Shown here piece by piece: positions 1 through 12,924 of a stretch of DNA of 64,000 nt. Every line of letters begins with the position of its first letter. The first letter of the stretch is position 1. The translations under genes and the position numbers were made by a program. Source of the DNA: Anoplolepis gracilipes (taxonomy: Eukaryota > Arthropoda > Insecta > Hymenoptera > Formicidae); contig NC_132971.1 of NCBI RefSeq assembly GCF_047496725.1, positions 12,405,501 through 12,469,500 of the forward strand, written 5' to 3'. Under the pieces are notes generated by a model. That model worked only from the letters and a program-made list of their open reading frames with translations, did no database searches and was not told the origin of the DNA.

Positions 1-240
1 AGTTATATTTTCTTTAATTAATATTACATATTTTATTTTATTTTATTTTCTCAATTTTTTAATTAATTATTTTTATATATTTATAATTATCTATATTTTT
101 TTTTATATATTGTTTTGTAAGTATATAGCTTTTAATTAAAATATATATAATTTAATTAATAAATAATATTAATTAAAAAAAATATATATGTATTTTTTAA
201 TTAATATAATATATATAAAATATCAATAATATATGCACAT
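1..240. other. AT-rich low-complexity DNA
   Basis: The stretch is almost entirely A and T, with recurring TTAATTAA and TATATA words and no open frame. No gene or recognisable repeat is seen. It may continue an AT-rich repeat to the left of the window. Confidence 0.6.
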
Positions 241-864
241 ATCTCATATACTTCTATAATCGAGAAACTGGCTTACCTCATGACGATTAATCTGACGTGG
301 GATTTAAGCTGTTAGAAAACTACAGATCCAATTACGATTGTTGAATACGCGTGCAATAAAATCGTCGTCAATTAAATACGGTACAACGAACGATCTCAAG
401 ATCTCTCGTTGCGCGAATATTAATTAATTACGATTGAACAGAATATTGCTCGAGGCATTCGCGAATGAATCACAAAGAATTTATCTGGATGGCAGCGTGA
501 GAACGCGCGCGGCTGACAGTCTGAATATTCGAATTAGCCTTTTCAAGAACCAATTGACCCGTTAATTAATTATGTGCGTTCTTGTCATCCGGGCCGCGAA
601 CGGAACATACATGTACATATATACGTTTGATGCATTCGCACTCTCTATTCCTGACTGGATCGTACAAAGCTCATCGTACAAAGCTCATCTCTCGATCGAT
701 TTGACAATTTCACGTTACGCCGGAAGCTAGATTAAATTTCAATTAATGGACTTCATGCTGGACAGTACAATTCCGATGACTTTTTGCGAGTCTATTCTTT
801 GCACTTTTTATGTTAAAGCGTTTATCTCCGCTATATCTTTAAATATTGTATGAATGTATGTATG
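241..864. other. CpG-containing unique-looking DNA, no gene seen
   Basis: Composition rises to near-balanced GC between about 240 and 760, with many CG dinucleotides (GCGCG, TCGATCGA). On the minus strand the word CATGAG followed by GTAAGCC (near 270-285) resembles a splice donor, but the DNA before it has no coding character. I see no gene. The right part contains the short 14 bp tandem repeat listed separately. Confidence 0.4.
661..688. repeat. 14 bp direct repeat, two perfect units
   Basis: CGTACAAAGCTCAT occurs twice head to tail without mismatch. This is a recent slippage-type duplication with no evident function. Confidence 0.8.
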
Positions 865-1131
865 TATGTTGTAGCCAGATTAAAAAATCCGTCTTTTTAT
901 AAAACATCTGGACATCTTATTTTATAAAGTGCGGCCCCATTCTCAAATCATGATTAAAAATGTAACGTTTTACAAATTTGCTAAGAATTTTAATCTTTTT
1001 ATAAAAGCGACCCACATTGTCAAATATAACGATTTATATACATCGTTTTAGATTCTGGCTGATTTATTTTCGTCGTTTATGAACTGTCTTTGTAGAACAG
1101 CCAAACTTGTAATCTGATTACTATATATATG
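865..1131. mobile_element. Family B element, internally deleted copy
   Basis: The left part, starting TATGTTGTAGCCAGATTA, matches the outer arm of the full family B element at 52475-53259: the same order of GTCTTTTTATAAAACATC, a block near TCTCAAATCATG, TAAGAATTTTAATC and TTCTGGCTGATTTATTT. The right end (CTTGTAATCTGATTACTATA) is the inverted terminus. Both termini are present and the middle of about 500 bp is missing, so this is a deletion derivative of a non-autonomous palindromic DNA element. No protein is encoded. Confidence 0.65.
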
Positions 1132-2200
1132 TTCAATTGATCTACATGCTTATCTCGCGAGACGCACGAAACTCGTGTATGCAAACGAGTTTCTTCATAC
1201 AAATTAATTAAACGTCTAACATAAATGCTTTAAATATCGTTATAAAAATTGTGGAAATAATAAATACAAGTAACACGTTGCAGTATAGTTTCAACCTGAT
1301 TGTCAGGAACTTTAAAGAGGCAATTTACCTGCCGCAGTGAAAAGCGATTAAGATCGCCCGCACAGCCACGGACATTAATTGAGCGCATTGCGTTCTTCGA
1401 GTGAGATTATAGTTTAGTGACAACCAGACGACAACTGGACCATGAATATCGCCGATAATGAATGTTTCCGGATCGACGGGAATTCATCGAGCCCACTCAG
1501 ATCATGATTCACAATTTTCCGATTATTTCGATCGATTAATATCAATTGATTAATCATTCGCGTGTTATGGGGGTGAGAAAGCCTCAATCTGGGCGAGCTT
1601 CCAACGCAAGAATTCGAGCTCCGTCAGATTCGGGGAAAGCGCGAGTATTATCCGCACGATCCTCTTTTACGAACGTTATATGCCACTCTCGAGATTAGCG
1701 TTTGCGACGAAATGCTGAAATGATGAAAACGACTCGCCGACACGAAGCGGAAACCTGTATGTGCGAGCGAGCTCGACCTAATCTATTCGCGACAAGTCGC
1801 GTGTCAAACAGAGCGCGCACGGGACTATTATTACTTTGTTGCGCGTGCGACGCGGGAGTGTACATAGGCATATATACGCGGAAACTTTTAATTAAGTTTT
1901 AATTAACTCATGATTTTTTCCTTTGCGCGTGGCAATAAAGTCATATCTCACGGGCCACCGGGTCAAGGCTCGAGAGAGAGAGAGACGTCTTTTTCCCGTT
2001 CGTACTTCAGGAACGCGCGCGGCGTCGATTGTTCGTGCCTTTTGTTGGGCAACCTACGACGTCACACATTATTCCACTTTTATGTAGGACGAGTGCCCAT
2101 TATTAACTTTAATTGCTACGCTACAGAAATATACGATGTATACGTAACGAAAAAATACTTCTCAATTTAGATTACAAAGAAGGTAGGTAAGTCACTCAAC
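1132..2200. other. CpG-rich island, no supported gene
   Basis: A mostly non-repetitive block, GC-richer from about 1330 to 2060. A perfect 9 bp inverted repeat (GAAACTCGT / ACGAGTTTC, 1168-1193, 8 nt loop) is present. Two short open frames (1702-1902 and 1910-2170 on +) lack family resemblance and probably reflect the low stop density of CpG-rich DNA. A GAGAGAGAG run lies near 1971-1984. Possible regulatory DNA, but nothing specific can be assigned. Confidence 0.35.
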
Positions 2201-2379
2201 TTTCAATTTCTCAACGATAAGAGTCGAGAACTTTTGTGTACATTTCATATTTGAAGCGTCCTTATATTTTCGAGAAATAAATATATTACAAAAATCTTGA
2301 TATTTAATCAAGATCTGAAGAAAAATAAGACCATTGCAAAAGTTTTGATAAATTTACTCTCAAGTATATAAACAGCTTT

Positions 2380-2690
2380 TAATCATATACATATTTATAT
2401 TAAAAATAAATAAAGAAACGTCTAATGTATAATTAAATGTACACACACATATATATATGTATATATATTTATTTATTTATATAAAAGAAATAAAATATAT
2501 TTAAATTAATATCAATTTATTTCTTATATTAAATTATATTTTATTAACAACAAATAAGAAAAAGAAAATATTCAACATAAAATAATAATTATTAAATAAC
2601 ATATTTATATAAGTAATAACAATAATAACAATAAATTTTTGCTGGTTTTATTACAAAATTTTCTCAAAACATACCGATATAATTTAAAAA
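2380..2690 (+). mobile_element. Family E fragment
   Basis: The internal part of the AT-rich element at 6103-7011 recurs here in the same order: ATACATATTTATAT, AAATAAATAAAGAAACRTCTAA, ATTTAAATTAATATYAATTTAT, AATATTCAACATAAAATAATA and ATTATTAAATAACATATTTATA. Neither terminus is recognisable, so this is a truncated, decayed copy without coding capacity. Confidence 0.5.
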
Positions 2691-3950
2691 ATAATCGAAA
2701 CTTTCTCTATAAATCTTTTCGTTTATTTAAAAAAACCTAATATTAAAAATTTTGTAAAGAATGGTATTAACTTAAGAAAATCACGGTTTGACACAAATAA
2801 AATACCTGTCAAACATTGCACGAATTTCCAGCGTATTTCTCTCTTCACTTCTTTAATCGAATTCCTAAAAATTGCCCAGTTTGACGTCAACTCCGGCTTT
2901 GATATCCCGGGAAAACACGAATTTGCGGACTCGAGTAATACCTACACCTGCGTGAGCGCCGAACAAAACGCGAACTTTCGATTGAGTCTGCAAAGTCGCT
3001 CGGAGCTACAGGGCGGAAGTAAAGCGTCCCCGAGGGTTGCCCTCGGTGGATGAACGTGATGGGATGGGGAGAAACGCGCGCGCGAAAGAGAGAGAGAGAG
3101 AGAGAGAAGAGAAAAGCTTAAATCAATTCGGTGCATTCACGCTGGAATACCCGGTAGGTATATTATGTACCTATTATCGGAGGAAAGGCAATCCACCGCG
3201 AATATCGTCGACTCCGTGAACGGTGGCGGAAGAGCCCCGATTTCCCTAATCGAGTAGTAGTTAGTTAACTGCACCCCATCCGCCCGCACGTTCCATCTTC
3301 GTCGCATAAATTTCTGCGGTCTTCTCGCGATTCCCCTCCCCCGCCCGGAAACTTAGCGGCGATAGCCGATTTTTGCGGTGACGCCATTGTGCGAGCTTCC
3401 TCCTAATTTACGCGAAAAATGTAAAAGGCCGCATCGTTGCGTGCGCCGAGATTAATGCATCGTTGCGTAATTTTTACACGGGAAAATACATACATATATC
3501 GCTGGGAGGAGAAGCGCGCACACGTTGATAAATATCAGACCGGAAGAGTCGACGGTGAACCATTCGTCAAAAGAGCGCGGGCGATAATGTTGCACAGCGG
3601 AAATATACTCGCGCAGTAAACAAGTCGTGTATAAATGAAAATGTAAACATTACCCACTCACATGAGGAAAGAGAGACACACGAAGATATATGATCAACAA
3701 CGTGGCTGCGCGATGCTGTTTCCTTCCGCGCTCCTTCTGCGTCATCCTTCCCGGTAATGCGGATTTCCTAGCACACAGAGAAATCTGTATTAATCCTTGC
3801 CATGCATCTCCCGAAATATATCGCGGAAGAGAAATAGCTTCTGCATGTCATAAACGATGTATTCTACTATTTAGCTTGCTCCTTATTGGGCGTGAATAAT
3901 AGAGTATAAATAATACTTTATGACATTGAAGTAAAATGAAATAATGTGAA
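2691..3950. other. CpG-rich island with GA run, no supported gene
   Basis: About 2880-3620 is GC-rich with many CpG sites and a (GA)n run at about 3085-3107. Short open frames on both strands overlap the run and the CpG-rich DNA and look like chance frames. The composition fits a distal regulatory island, but no specific motif cluster is convincing. Confidence 0.35.
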
Positions 3951-5190
3951 ACAGATTGTAATATAGAGAGGAGTTTGAGAGAAAGAAATAACGTAAAATA
4001 TCTTAAATAATACGATATTAGACTCTTCTTTATTTTATCGTTCTATGCAAAAATTTATTAGATTCAATGCAAAAACAAGCAACATATTTTACATTATCTT
4101 GAAGATATATTCACGTGACAAACAAAAGATGGAAAGAAATTTCTAATATAGAGTTACAGTTTTGGTAAAAAATCGTACAGTGAAGAAAACAATCACATTA
4201 CTTGAATCTCTGGTTTGCATAAATTCAACGAGTTGAAGCAAGAAAGAATAAAGAAGTTTGGTCTAAAAAAAGTTTAAAGAGATTGCATGTACATATATGT
4301 TACTTTGAAATCCATCTACATAAACTTTTTAATATTTTTTTTGAATAATTAATATATAAAATTATAACTGTATCTTCTTTCAAAGTTTTTTCTGTAAAGT
4401 TATTTTTCTGTAAATGTATTGTTTGGATAAAAAAAAAGAGAGAGAGAGAAAAATTTAGACCAATTATAGAAATGTGAAAAGTCAACCGCAAATTGTGAAA
4501 AAAAGAAACGACATCGAGACTGTCGTAGACAAGCTTAAATACTGATCATAAATCAAATGTCTACGGAATCCTCGCAAAGATATTAATAACGCATGCCAAA
4601 AAGCGCAACGGATTGCCACCACACGACCTGAACAGAATCAGCTAACGTTAAATTATAACACACATCAGTTATACGATGATACGAACGAAAAAATGGCTCG
4701 CAGCACGATTAAAAATTCATCAATGTTACATTCATGATGTCGATATATGTGCGCCGGCAAATAATACACAAGATTATTCACAAATGAGTTAAATAATAGA
4801 TTAAAAAATATGAATTAAGTAAACGTCCATATAACGAGATATATATGCTGCAGGTTACATAATTCCGTGTTATGCAATATTTATAGGTTGTACCAGACCC
4901 AAAAAAAATATATTGTTTATTATAAAAAAAATAAAAAAATTTTCTATAAAATTTGAAATTTTTCTACCGCGGATGATTTACTGTGTTATACAAAACTTGT
5001 CATATTTTTTTTACCTTGTTGTATACTGCATTATAGAAGAGTATCTCGCGCGTATAATATATACAGGAGTTTACTGTATATATCTTACTAAAAGAGATAA
5101 AATTTTAATTAAATTAAATTTTGCAGTCAGTCATGCAATTTTCGCCTGCATTTATATGCTTTATCATCTATTGCGTTCACCTGGTTATTA
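3951..5190. other. AT-rich unassigned DNA
   Basis: Mostly AT-rich sequence with poly-A/T tracts and a short GA run near 4438-4450. An open frame at 4913-5191 is made largely of Ile, Tyr, Phe and Lys codons, as expected from AT-rich DNA. No gene or named repeat is seen. Confidence 0.4.
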
Positions 5191-6102
5191 ACGATTATTT
5201 TCGTGTGAATATATTAAATTAAATTGCCAAATATTCACACTCATACATATACAGTATTCGTTATATCCTATCTGGCTCTCTAAATTATTTTACGCAAATA
5301 TTAATTTTGTTAATTTATATAATCAATAGTAGTAAACACAAAATTGTAAGTCATAACGTGTGAAATCATGGAACATTCAGCTGAGCGACAACAAACTACC
5401 TCTCCTAAAATCCTGATCGCGTCGTTGTCGAAGATATTGCGTACATATAGCATATGTGCGAGTATCAGGAAGACGAAGCATCGTGTCGTTGTAGCATTGC
5501 AACGATTGAATAATAAATGCCGAGAGGCGAGCAGGCAAGTGGTCGCAGATGCGCTAAGCTCGGGATGCATTTTACTGCACACTGCAGTCTTACAGTGTCG
5601 TCATAGATGCAAACACACACACATACGTCTGCGTATGTGTCATCTACATGCTATCATAAAATGTTTCTTCAGTAGCTTTCGTACCGTTTCATTCCACGAT
5701 GACGTTGCGATTCGCACATCGCGATAAAATCAAGCCCTGAGACTTTTCAGACGGTCTCGGCGACTAGATGCAGCAACGATCGTTTCTACGGTACGAACGC
5801 ATAAAGCACGTATAAAGCATCAATTTGCATGTCACGACGCGTCGGTGATAGCTGCGATTTGTCGCAGTCTCTTCGTGACGGATTTGCATTGGAAAGAGGG
5901 AGCTAGCGCGTGAGCTTAAAGGTACAATCGCGCAACTGACATTGCATAATTGTAACTTTGTCGGATGTTATTTTATCAATAATTATTAATAATAATTTGA
6001 TAAATTCGTCACAATTACATTAATATAAGAAGTGTAGTTAACCGAAATTTCGGTTAAAATAAATCAAACTATGAAGTAATTACAACATTCGTCGTAATAC
6101 GA
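5191..6102. other. Unassigned DNA with a GC-richer core
   Basis: The part at 5350-5930 is GC-richer and open in two overlapping antisense frames (5368-5727 on +, 5310-5582 on -). Neither matches a family I know, and the + frame lacks splice signals or a hydrophobic or structured pattern. I treat them as chance frames. The right flank is AT-rich up to the family E element. Confidence 0.35.
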
Positions 6103-7011
6103 GAGAGTTGCCTATATCGTACCAATATATTTTATATTACGTTATATTTTCCATTTGTCATCAATTTATACGTAAGTTACTATTGGACATTTTAGCTTAA
6201 TGTTTAAAACACCTACTACTATTAGATGTTTAACATTCTTTTATCAAGAACAAATTGTTATAAATTTTTTATGATAGAGATAAAATAACATAAAGGTATG
6301 ATTTAAGCAACCGTCTTCTAAATTGTACCTCCTTTAAAAATAATAAATTTTCGAATGAAAATAATAAAAAAATATAAGTAAGAAAATAAATCATTTACTA
6401 ATACATATTTATATGTATGAAAAATAAATAAAGAAACATCTAACGTATAATAATTAAGAAAATAACATATTTAAATTAATATTAATTTATATAATATTTT
6501 ATCAATAATAAATAAAGAAAAAATATTCAATGTAAAGTAATAATTATTAAATAACATATTTATAAATTACAGTTGAGATAATAATAAATTTTTGGTTACA
6601 ATATTTTATCAAATTATATCGGTTTTTAAAAAACCTTATTAGGAGATGATTAAAGAAATACATGGTTAGTTTATTTATATAAATATCCATTTAAGTTTCA
6701 TAATAAATGTATATATAAAATAAATGTGAAATATTTTATAACAAACCTTCTTTTAGAAAAATGCAAAAATATAAAAATAAAACTGCATTATTAAATTATT
6801 TTCAGTTTAAATTTAATTAATCACAAATTACATCAATCTTCGTACTTTTTTTAATATTTATGGCAAAATAGAATGTATAATGAGAACGCTTTCTTTATAT
6901 TTCTCATTGCTCATTTATTTCATGTAATTTACCATTAGATGTCGTTTATATTTATTACTTATAAAGAAATTGATGAGGTACAATTTAGAAAATCAGATAT
7001 CAGCAACTCTG
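6103..7011 (+). mobile_element. Family E element, near full length (about 909 bp)
   Basis: An AT-rich non-coding element, with left end AGAGTTGCCTATATCGTACC and right end reading, in reverse complement, AGAGTTGCTGATATC. The middle holds an internal copy of the end-like words (ATTTAAGCAACCG...AATTGTACC near 6300-6335), suggesting a compound or dimer structure. Related copies lie at 22257-23137 (same strand) and at 11022-12258 and 57693-58622 (opposite strand). No transposase is encoded; it is presumably a non-autonomous DNA transposon. The superfamily is not assigned. Confidence 0.65.
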
Positions 7012-8160
7012 CTCTACAGTATACATTCAAGTTAAGGAAAAAGAGGAAGAGTTTATATCTCAGAAAGTTTAATGAATTTAATATAAGAATACAGTTGAAA
7101 TTTCAATAGTATATTTGAAATATGTAAACAGAGAAATATAGCTTGTGTGTGAGCTTTCAATGCAACCATTTTAAAATGTGGAATATAGATGAAAATAAAT
7201 AATTCAATTTGTCAAGAAGAGTTCGTTTCAATTTATGTCCTCGATTGTAAAAATGCCGAAGCTTTTCAACTTGCCCTTAAAATGCATCCAAGCAATCCTT
7301 CTCTATTCGGTGTTGTGTATATAAACTCGGATCTGTGTAACTTGCAACTGCATCGAATATCCGTATTCACTAACTATAGTATTTGTGTTGTATATATACA
7401 TGTATACTGTCCCATTTATAACAATTATTCCATAACCCATTACACACTATCCGAATATACGGACTATATTCGAAATGCACAAGCTTACTAGTTTAAATTA
7501 ACGTTCAATTATGCAAGCCAAATAATAAAACAAAAATATGGGTAGCTATACTTTAAAAACTTAATTTCAAATTGTAATTTCAATAAATTTAATTAAATTC
7601 GATTAATTTAGGGTTTTAAATGAGAAATGTATCTGTTGAATATCATACGAAAAATAAATTAGCAATATTTCTATATCAATATATATAAATACATAAATCT
7701 TAAAAATATCTCAAAGACTTGACTTGTATTTAAGGCAGTTAAATATCTATTAAAATAGAAGTTTCTGTGTAGCCAAGATTGTAAAATACCAAGATAATCA
7801 GTAAAGAAAAAATACGAAGAGAAGGGCTCAAAAGAGCCCGATGGCAAAAGACGCAGACGTGAAATAACATAATCGCATACGCGAAGTAACGTAGACGTGC
7901 AAAGGGTGAGAGTCGCCCGACAAATAAAAGTCACGCGATGATATGTATGCCGCAGTGCAGCACGCAACGAGGTTGTACACGTATGTATACAAATGTGTCT
8001 GTGATATATGTATAATCTCTAAGCATTTTCGCAAAAGGTATCCTTGCGACGGATATATGACATATGACAGTTCCGCCAAATTGGCCATATTTCTCTGGCT
8101 TCCAAAAAAATTTTTAATTTATTCTACAATAAAATGTAGCAATTTATTTTTCTGTAAATA
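7012..8160. other. Unassigned DNA, no supported gene
   Basis: Mixed composition. An open frame at 7189-7491 (+) is short, Tyr/Ile-rich and unlike any known family. Within it, CGAATATCCGTATTCAC and ATCCGAATATACGGAC form related palindromic words near 7354-7465. The 7800-8090 stretch is GC-richer with overlapping chance frames. Confidence 0.35.
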
Positions 8161-9420
8161 AATTATATAAAATAAATTACCTATAAATTATATAGAAATC
8201 TTATAAATTTCATAAAACTTCACATATATAACACAAAATCTTGAACTTAAATAATATTTAATAATATTTAAATTATAATTATAATAATATTAAAAAAATA
8301 ATATTTAATAATATTAAAATAAATATAATAATATTTAATGTATTATAATGTTTAAATTAATATATTATAATTATTTAGGAATCATCTTTTTAAATATATA
8401 AATACGCTGATTTGTTTGACTTTTACTTGTATTTTTTATTATTAGTGCTATATTTCCCGGAAGTACCGAAACTAATTTTGAATGCTATACTTTATAAATC
8501 AATTTAATTTGCTCGGAATAATGTTATTGGCAGGTTTCCAAAAAAATTGCACGTCCGGAAGTTCGATCGAATTGTTGCGCAGCGCTTCGCTAAATTCGTC
8601 AGCGAGTTAATCGTACACTCACGTCACGCAAGCCACATATATCGATTCGCATCATTATCGGCATTATCGGTTTTCCGCGTTTTTACCGATACTTTCTGCT
8701 ATTCAAAGAATTTCTACTTTTTTCCCCCTTATCACGTTGTCCCGCGAGTATTAATTGCATATTCCGCACCCTTGCACTATTCTGGCTTGAACAGTGCCCG
8801 TTACAATCTGCCAATAAATCATTATTATCCAATGAAAAATGACTACCATTAAGATAATGGCCATACATTCATTCAAAGATTGTACTGCTATCGTATAGCG
8901 AAATAATAGTTCTTAGACAAATTACATTTATGGATCTTGAAATCTATATATAATCTAGAGATCAATTTAAAGTAATTTTATCTTATTAAGAATATTTGAC
9001 ACATATTTTAACACATATTTGTCTATAAATATATTCTTTTTATTATATGTATGTATATTTTTATTATTATATATTTATATTTTTTTAAATAAATTATTGC
9101 ATTTTTTATTAAAATTCTATTATAAAGTCAAAATAAGATAATTAAATAAGAAAATTAAAGATTCATTATTCATTTACATTACTCAAAATAGATATTGTAA
9201 ACATATTAATTTTTATGTCAATCTTATGTTTAAAAATTATTATTATTGTGATATTTACATATTATATATAATTGGTATCGAATAAAATAATATTTTAAAG
9301 TTAAAATTTACAAAAGTTATTCATTTACACTTGATATATTTATATCAAAGTCAAACTGTATGCGCAGTTACATATGATCCTAACAAACACTTTTAACTAG
9401 ATTAACAATTATCCTTTTCA
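8161..9420. other. AT-rich DNA with one small CpG island
   Basis: 8161-8400 is simple AT sequence dominated by AATAATATT words. 8530-8850 is a short CpG-bearing unique segment without coding support. 8881-9420 returns to AT-rich DNA. No gene is seen. Confidence 0.4.
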
Positions 9421-10219
9421 CCTCGTCACTCGAACGTCATTGCTTGACTTCCTCACCGCCGATGATTAAAACAGTTAAGATCATTCGAGCAGATGAAGGT
9501 CGAATCGTCGAAGATGCGGTGTCGCGACGAGGGGTGTGAAGCGTGGGGAAGAGGTTGGTTTGCCTTATCGGGCGAACCGACGAGCCATGAAATCGATAGC
9601 TCGATACTTTGCGCCGCCGCGCACGGCCTCGTTCCGGCGTAAAATCCTTCTAACGAGTTTCTACATTTTCTCAAGTCGACGCAATCCATCGCGAACGTTT
9701 TGACACCGATATTACGGAAGAGAAGCTAGCGAGAGCCCTACAATAATGATATACCGGTTACAAAAGCACCTGCATTCTCGAAGGGGAAGAAAGTTGCTTG
9801 GTTATTTCAATCTCTCGGCGTTCATAGTCTTTGAGCTAAAAGCAAATTGAAAATTAATAGGCTATGTTGAATTAAACTTTAGCAATGCAAATAAATAACA
9901 AATACTTCGGGTTGTAAGTTCAAGCGGGCTTTACTTGAATTTTAACTTGAGGGAATTAGCCCTGAAGATATTTGAGGAAAATTAAAAAATTGTGAAAAAA
10001 AATTCATGCAAGAAAAAATCGAATTAAAATAAAATTTTTCCGTGGATTTTGAGATCAATATTCACGCTGCGTAAAAAATATTACGATGTAGTTTTCAATT
10101 CCATATTTCTTATGTTATCTTCATCTGTGCACAAGATTATAACAGGTATAAATAAACATAATAATGAATATACCGTAATTATATTTTTCCAACAAGAATC
10201 AAAACTGCTATAAAAGCTA
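9421..10219. other. CpG island followed by AT-rich DNA
   Basis: 9421-9780 is GC-rich and open on the minus strand (9453-9689) without recognisable protein features. 9800-10219 is AT-rich. No gene is supported. Confidence 0.35.
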
Positions 10220-10319
10220 ATTATAAAAGATGTACTTTGTCGACAATGGCGAGTAAAAAATTCGATCGTACCACGCAAAAGCGTCCCACGAGAACGGCAA
10301 TATTTTTATAAGAACTTAC

Positions 10320-10403
10320 CGCTCGCTCTCCTTCGCAAACTCGGGGGAATTTTAACTCGGCGACGGATAAAAGCTTACATCTAATAACTTCTTGATATTC
10401 CAT
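10320..10403 (-). other. Coding-like segment with splice donor (unproven exon)
   Basis: On the minus strand an ATG at 10403 opens 28 codons starting MEYQEVIRCK and ending CEGERA, followed directly by a consensus donor, GAGCG then GTAAGT (10319-10314). The frame closes about 20 codons further into the putative intron. The start context is weak (C at -3) and no acceptor-flanked partner exon is seen on the minus strand to the left. The segment sits in a small GC-richer patch. It could be a first coding exon of an antisense gene or chance; the family is unknown. Confidence 0.15.
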
Positions 10404-11021
10404 TCGATTTGAATAAAAGACTTGGAATTCGTTTTCTCGAGATTAATACCGTCCAATCTCGAGCCTCGTCATATTTTGATCTCCAAGAAAAAGCAAGCGT
10501 TTTGTATATAAAATCTCAATTGGTTCGCGAAAAAGCACGGGGTTTGTAATTTCCTGTTACAAAATATACTAACTTGAATTTCGAAAGACAGAGAGAGACA
10601 GACAGAAAAAGAGATGAGAAAGAGAGAGAGAAAAAAAAGTCAAGTCTGATAATCGTTCAAAATCTTGATTGTCCAGAAAGTTGCGACAATCCACTTCCGG
10701 TAGTTAATGCCGCGGTGACTTCGATAATGCCGTAAGCACGCTACCTGTCGAGCAAGCTCTCATTGATAAGACATCTCGATATGCCAGCGCGATAGCGTGG
10801 CGCCGCAATCAGATGTTTCACGGCGTCTCGAGCTGCACTAGACATTGATACCCTCGAGGGTATCGAGCTTAGCAAATTTACGTCAGTTACTCCGTGAATT
10901 TAAATTACGCAAAAACATGTCAATGCCCTAAATAACGCAAATAATATAAATAAGAAAATCATATAAATAAATAACATAAATAACAAAAAAAAGTGTTATA
11001 ATTATACATAAATTTGAATTA
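10404..11021. other. Unassigned DNA with short GA-rich tract
   Basis: A GA-rich tract (10590-10635) is followed by a CpG-bearing segment to 10880 that includes the palindromic word ATACCCTCGAGGGTAT (10849-10864). No coding evidence. Confidence 0.35.
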
Positions 11022-11061
11022 GGAGATTGTTGCCTACATCGTAAAGTCTCCTAAATCGTTT

Positions 11062-11393
11062 TGAGAGAAAATAAACTTATGCTTATATATGATTATATAT
11101 TAAATCCGAAATTTTGCGCAATCTAATTTGTGATCATATATAATAATACAAAAAATTTAGCATGATATGATCTTATCTTTATATAATCATATTTGGCTAG
11201 ATCTATTTTTATATATACAATCAGATTTAACCAAATATGATTATATAAAAATATGGTCATATAAGATAATATCGCGCCAAATTTTGGATATTATTATATA
11301 TGATTATATAAAATTACATATATGTTATCGGATCTTTTTATATCTAATTATGTATATTTATATATAACCATACTATACCCATTTTTTCTCATG
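11062..11393. mobile_element. Family F inverted-repeat element nested in E
   Basis: Ends are GAGAGAAAAT... and ...ATTTTTTCTC. The arms are imperfect complements rich in TTATATATGATTATAT words. Inner blocks CCGAAATTTTGCGC and GCGCCAAATTTTGG are complementary. The whole element folds back on itself. The related copy at 60850-61246 shares AAATTTAGCRYKATAT and ATCGCACCAAATTTCGGAT. A short open frame inside (11167-11367) is only AT-rich sequence. Likely a fold-back MITE. Confidence 0.6.
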
Positions 11394-11925
11394 GTCATTT
11401 TTTAATTAATGAATATAAATCACATCTAATGATAAAAATATTAAATAAATGGACGATGAGAAATATAAACAAAAAAGTTTCTATTTTATGCGTGTTGCAA
11501 ACATTTATAAAAATCAGGTACAATTGATATAACTTGTGACCAAATTATTTTAACTGATTATACGTAACAATGCAGTTTTATTCCGTATTTTTGTATTTTT
11601 CTAAAAATACGTTTATTGTAGAATATTTTATATTTATTTTATGTATATATTATACTTATTAAAAAGGTTAAATTGATATTTATATAATAATATATAAAAA
11701 TGAACTGATTCGGTTTTTTATATCATACTATTACAAAGTTTCTTAATTTATATATTCAAAATTTATTATTGCAACTATTACATAAATATGTTATTTAATA
11801 ATTATTATTTTAATTTGAATATTTTCTCTTTTTTGCTAACGAAGTATGTGATTTAATATAATATATGAATATTCAATATAATTTAATATAAGATATGAAT
11901 TAATATTAATAAAAATATGTTATTT

Positions 11926-11933
<8 letters not shown>

Positions 11934-11978
<45 letters not shown>
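11934..11978. repeat. (AT)n microsatellite
   Basis: An uninterrupted TA/AT dinucleotide run of about 45 bp within the body of the reversed family E copy. It is not present in the other E copies, so it expanded locally. Confidence 0.9.
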
Positions 11979-11981
<3 letters not shown>

Positions 11982-12258
11982 ATTAATAAATAATTTCTTT
12001 TCTCACCTTTTTTTTTATTTTTTATTTGCAAATTTATTACTTTAGAGGAGGTATGATTTATAAGACTAGTTGCTTAAATCGTACTTTTTTACATTATGTC
12101 GTAAAGATTTATAACAAATTAATTTGTTCTTAACAAAAGATATATAATAATAAGTGTCTCAAGTATCAAGTTAAAATGTTTAATATAATAACTTGGATAC
12201 AAATTGGTGCCAAATCGGAAATATGACATTAAATATCTTAACTGATGCGACAATTCTT

Positions 12259-12924
12259 GACTTTGATAAATAATAATTATCAGAAAACACATTAAAATAA
12301 TTTTTCTTTTTTCTATTCCCTCTCCTTTACGTGCTTTGCAGGCATAAATCTTTTTTGAAAGCTCTCGTCTTTTTTCGTCAACGGCACGAACTCTCGCCTT
12401 TCGACGATGCATCGTTAATCGCGTTCGGCAACATTTTGCTGGCGACCTGAGGGAGAGATTTGGGATAAGTATCGAGCTGGTTGCAGCTGGCTAGGCAGCT
12501 TTTGTTTGCCCGCGTTATAAGCGACATAAGCCTCTACAGACACGTATATGAACGGATTCTAACCGCGAATACTAGTTGCGAGTTAAATATACCTGGTGTT
12601 ATATTATATACGATTGTAAAAGAGGCACATACTGGTTTGAAATTTGCATATGAAGAATAACAGATAGGGACCTCGAGAGCAAATGTAGAATCTCGTGGGA
12701 AAAAGTGTACAAGCGGCCAAATGTGATACTTTAATCAAAAACTTTTACAGCAATAAACGAGTAATATATTGCATTAGATAATTTCTTAACTTTGCGTCTA
12801 TTTTTGTATCTCTCATTCGCACATTCGCTTTTCTTGTACTTATTTATCTATTTATATAAAAAAAAGAAACGCTGAGAAAAAGGCATTATATTATACTTTT
12901 TTAAACACACAATAAATCCGCAGT
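12259..12924. other. Unassigned DNA, small CpG island
   Basis: 12350-12560 is GC-richer, and the rest is AT-rich. The open frame on the minus strand (12119-12412) runs from this island into family E and is not a credible gene. Nothing else recognised. Confidence 0.35.

Larger units (their letters stand above)
11022..12258 (-). mobile_element. Family E element (reverse), interrupted by family F
   Basis: 11022-11061 carries an end-like sequence (GATTGTTGCCTACATCGTA), and 11394-12258 matches the body of family E in reverse orientation: ACATCTAATGATAAAAATATT, GCAGTTTTATTCCGT, AGTTGCTTAAATCGTAC, TTGTTCTTAACAAAAG. The two parts are separated by the inverted-repeat element F. Removing F leaves about 905 bp, close to the uninterrupted copies (about 880-930 bp). 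This supports insertion of F into an older E copy. The right terminus is diverged and approximate. Confidence 0.55.
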
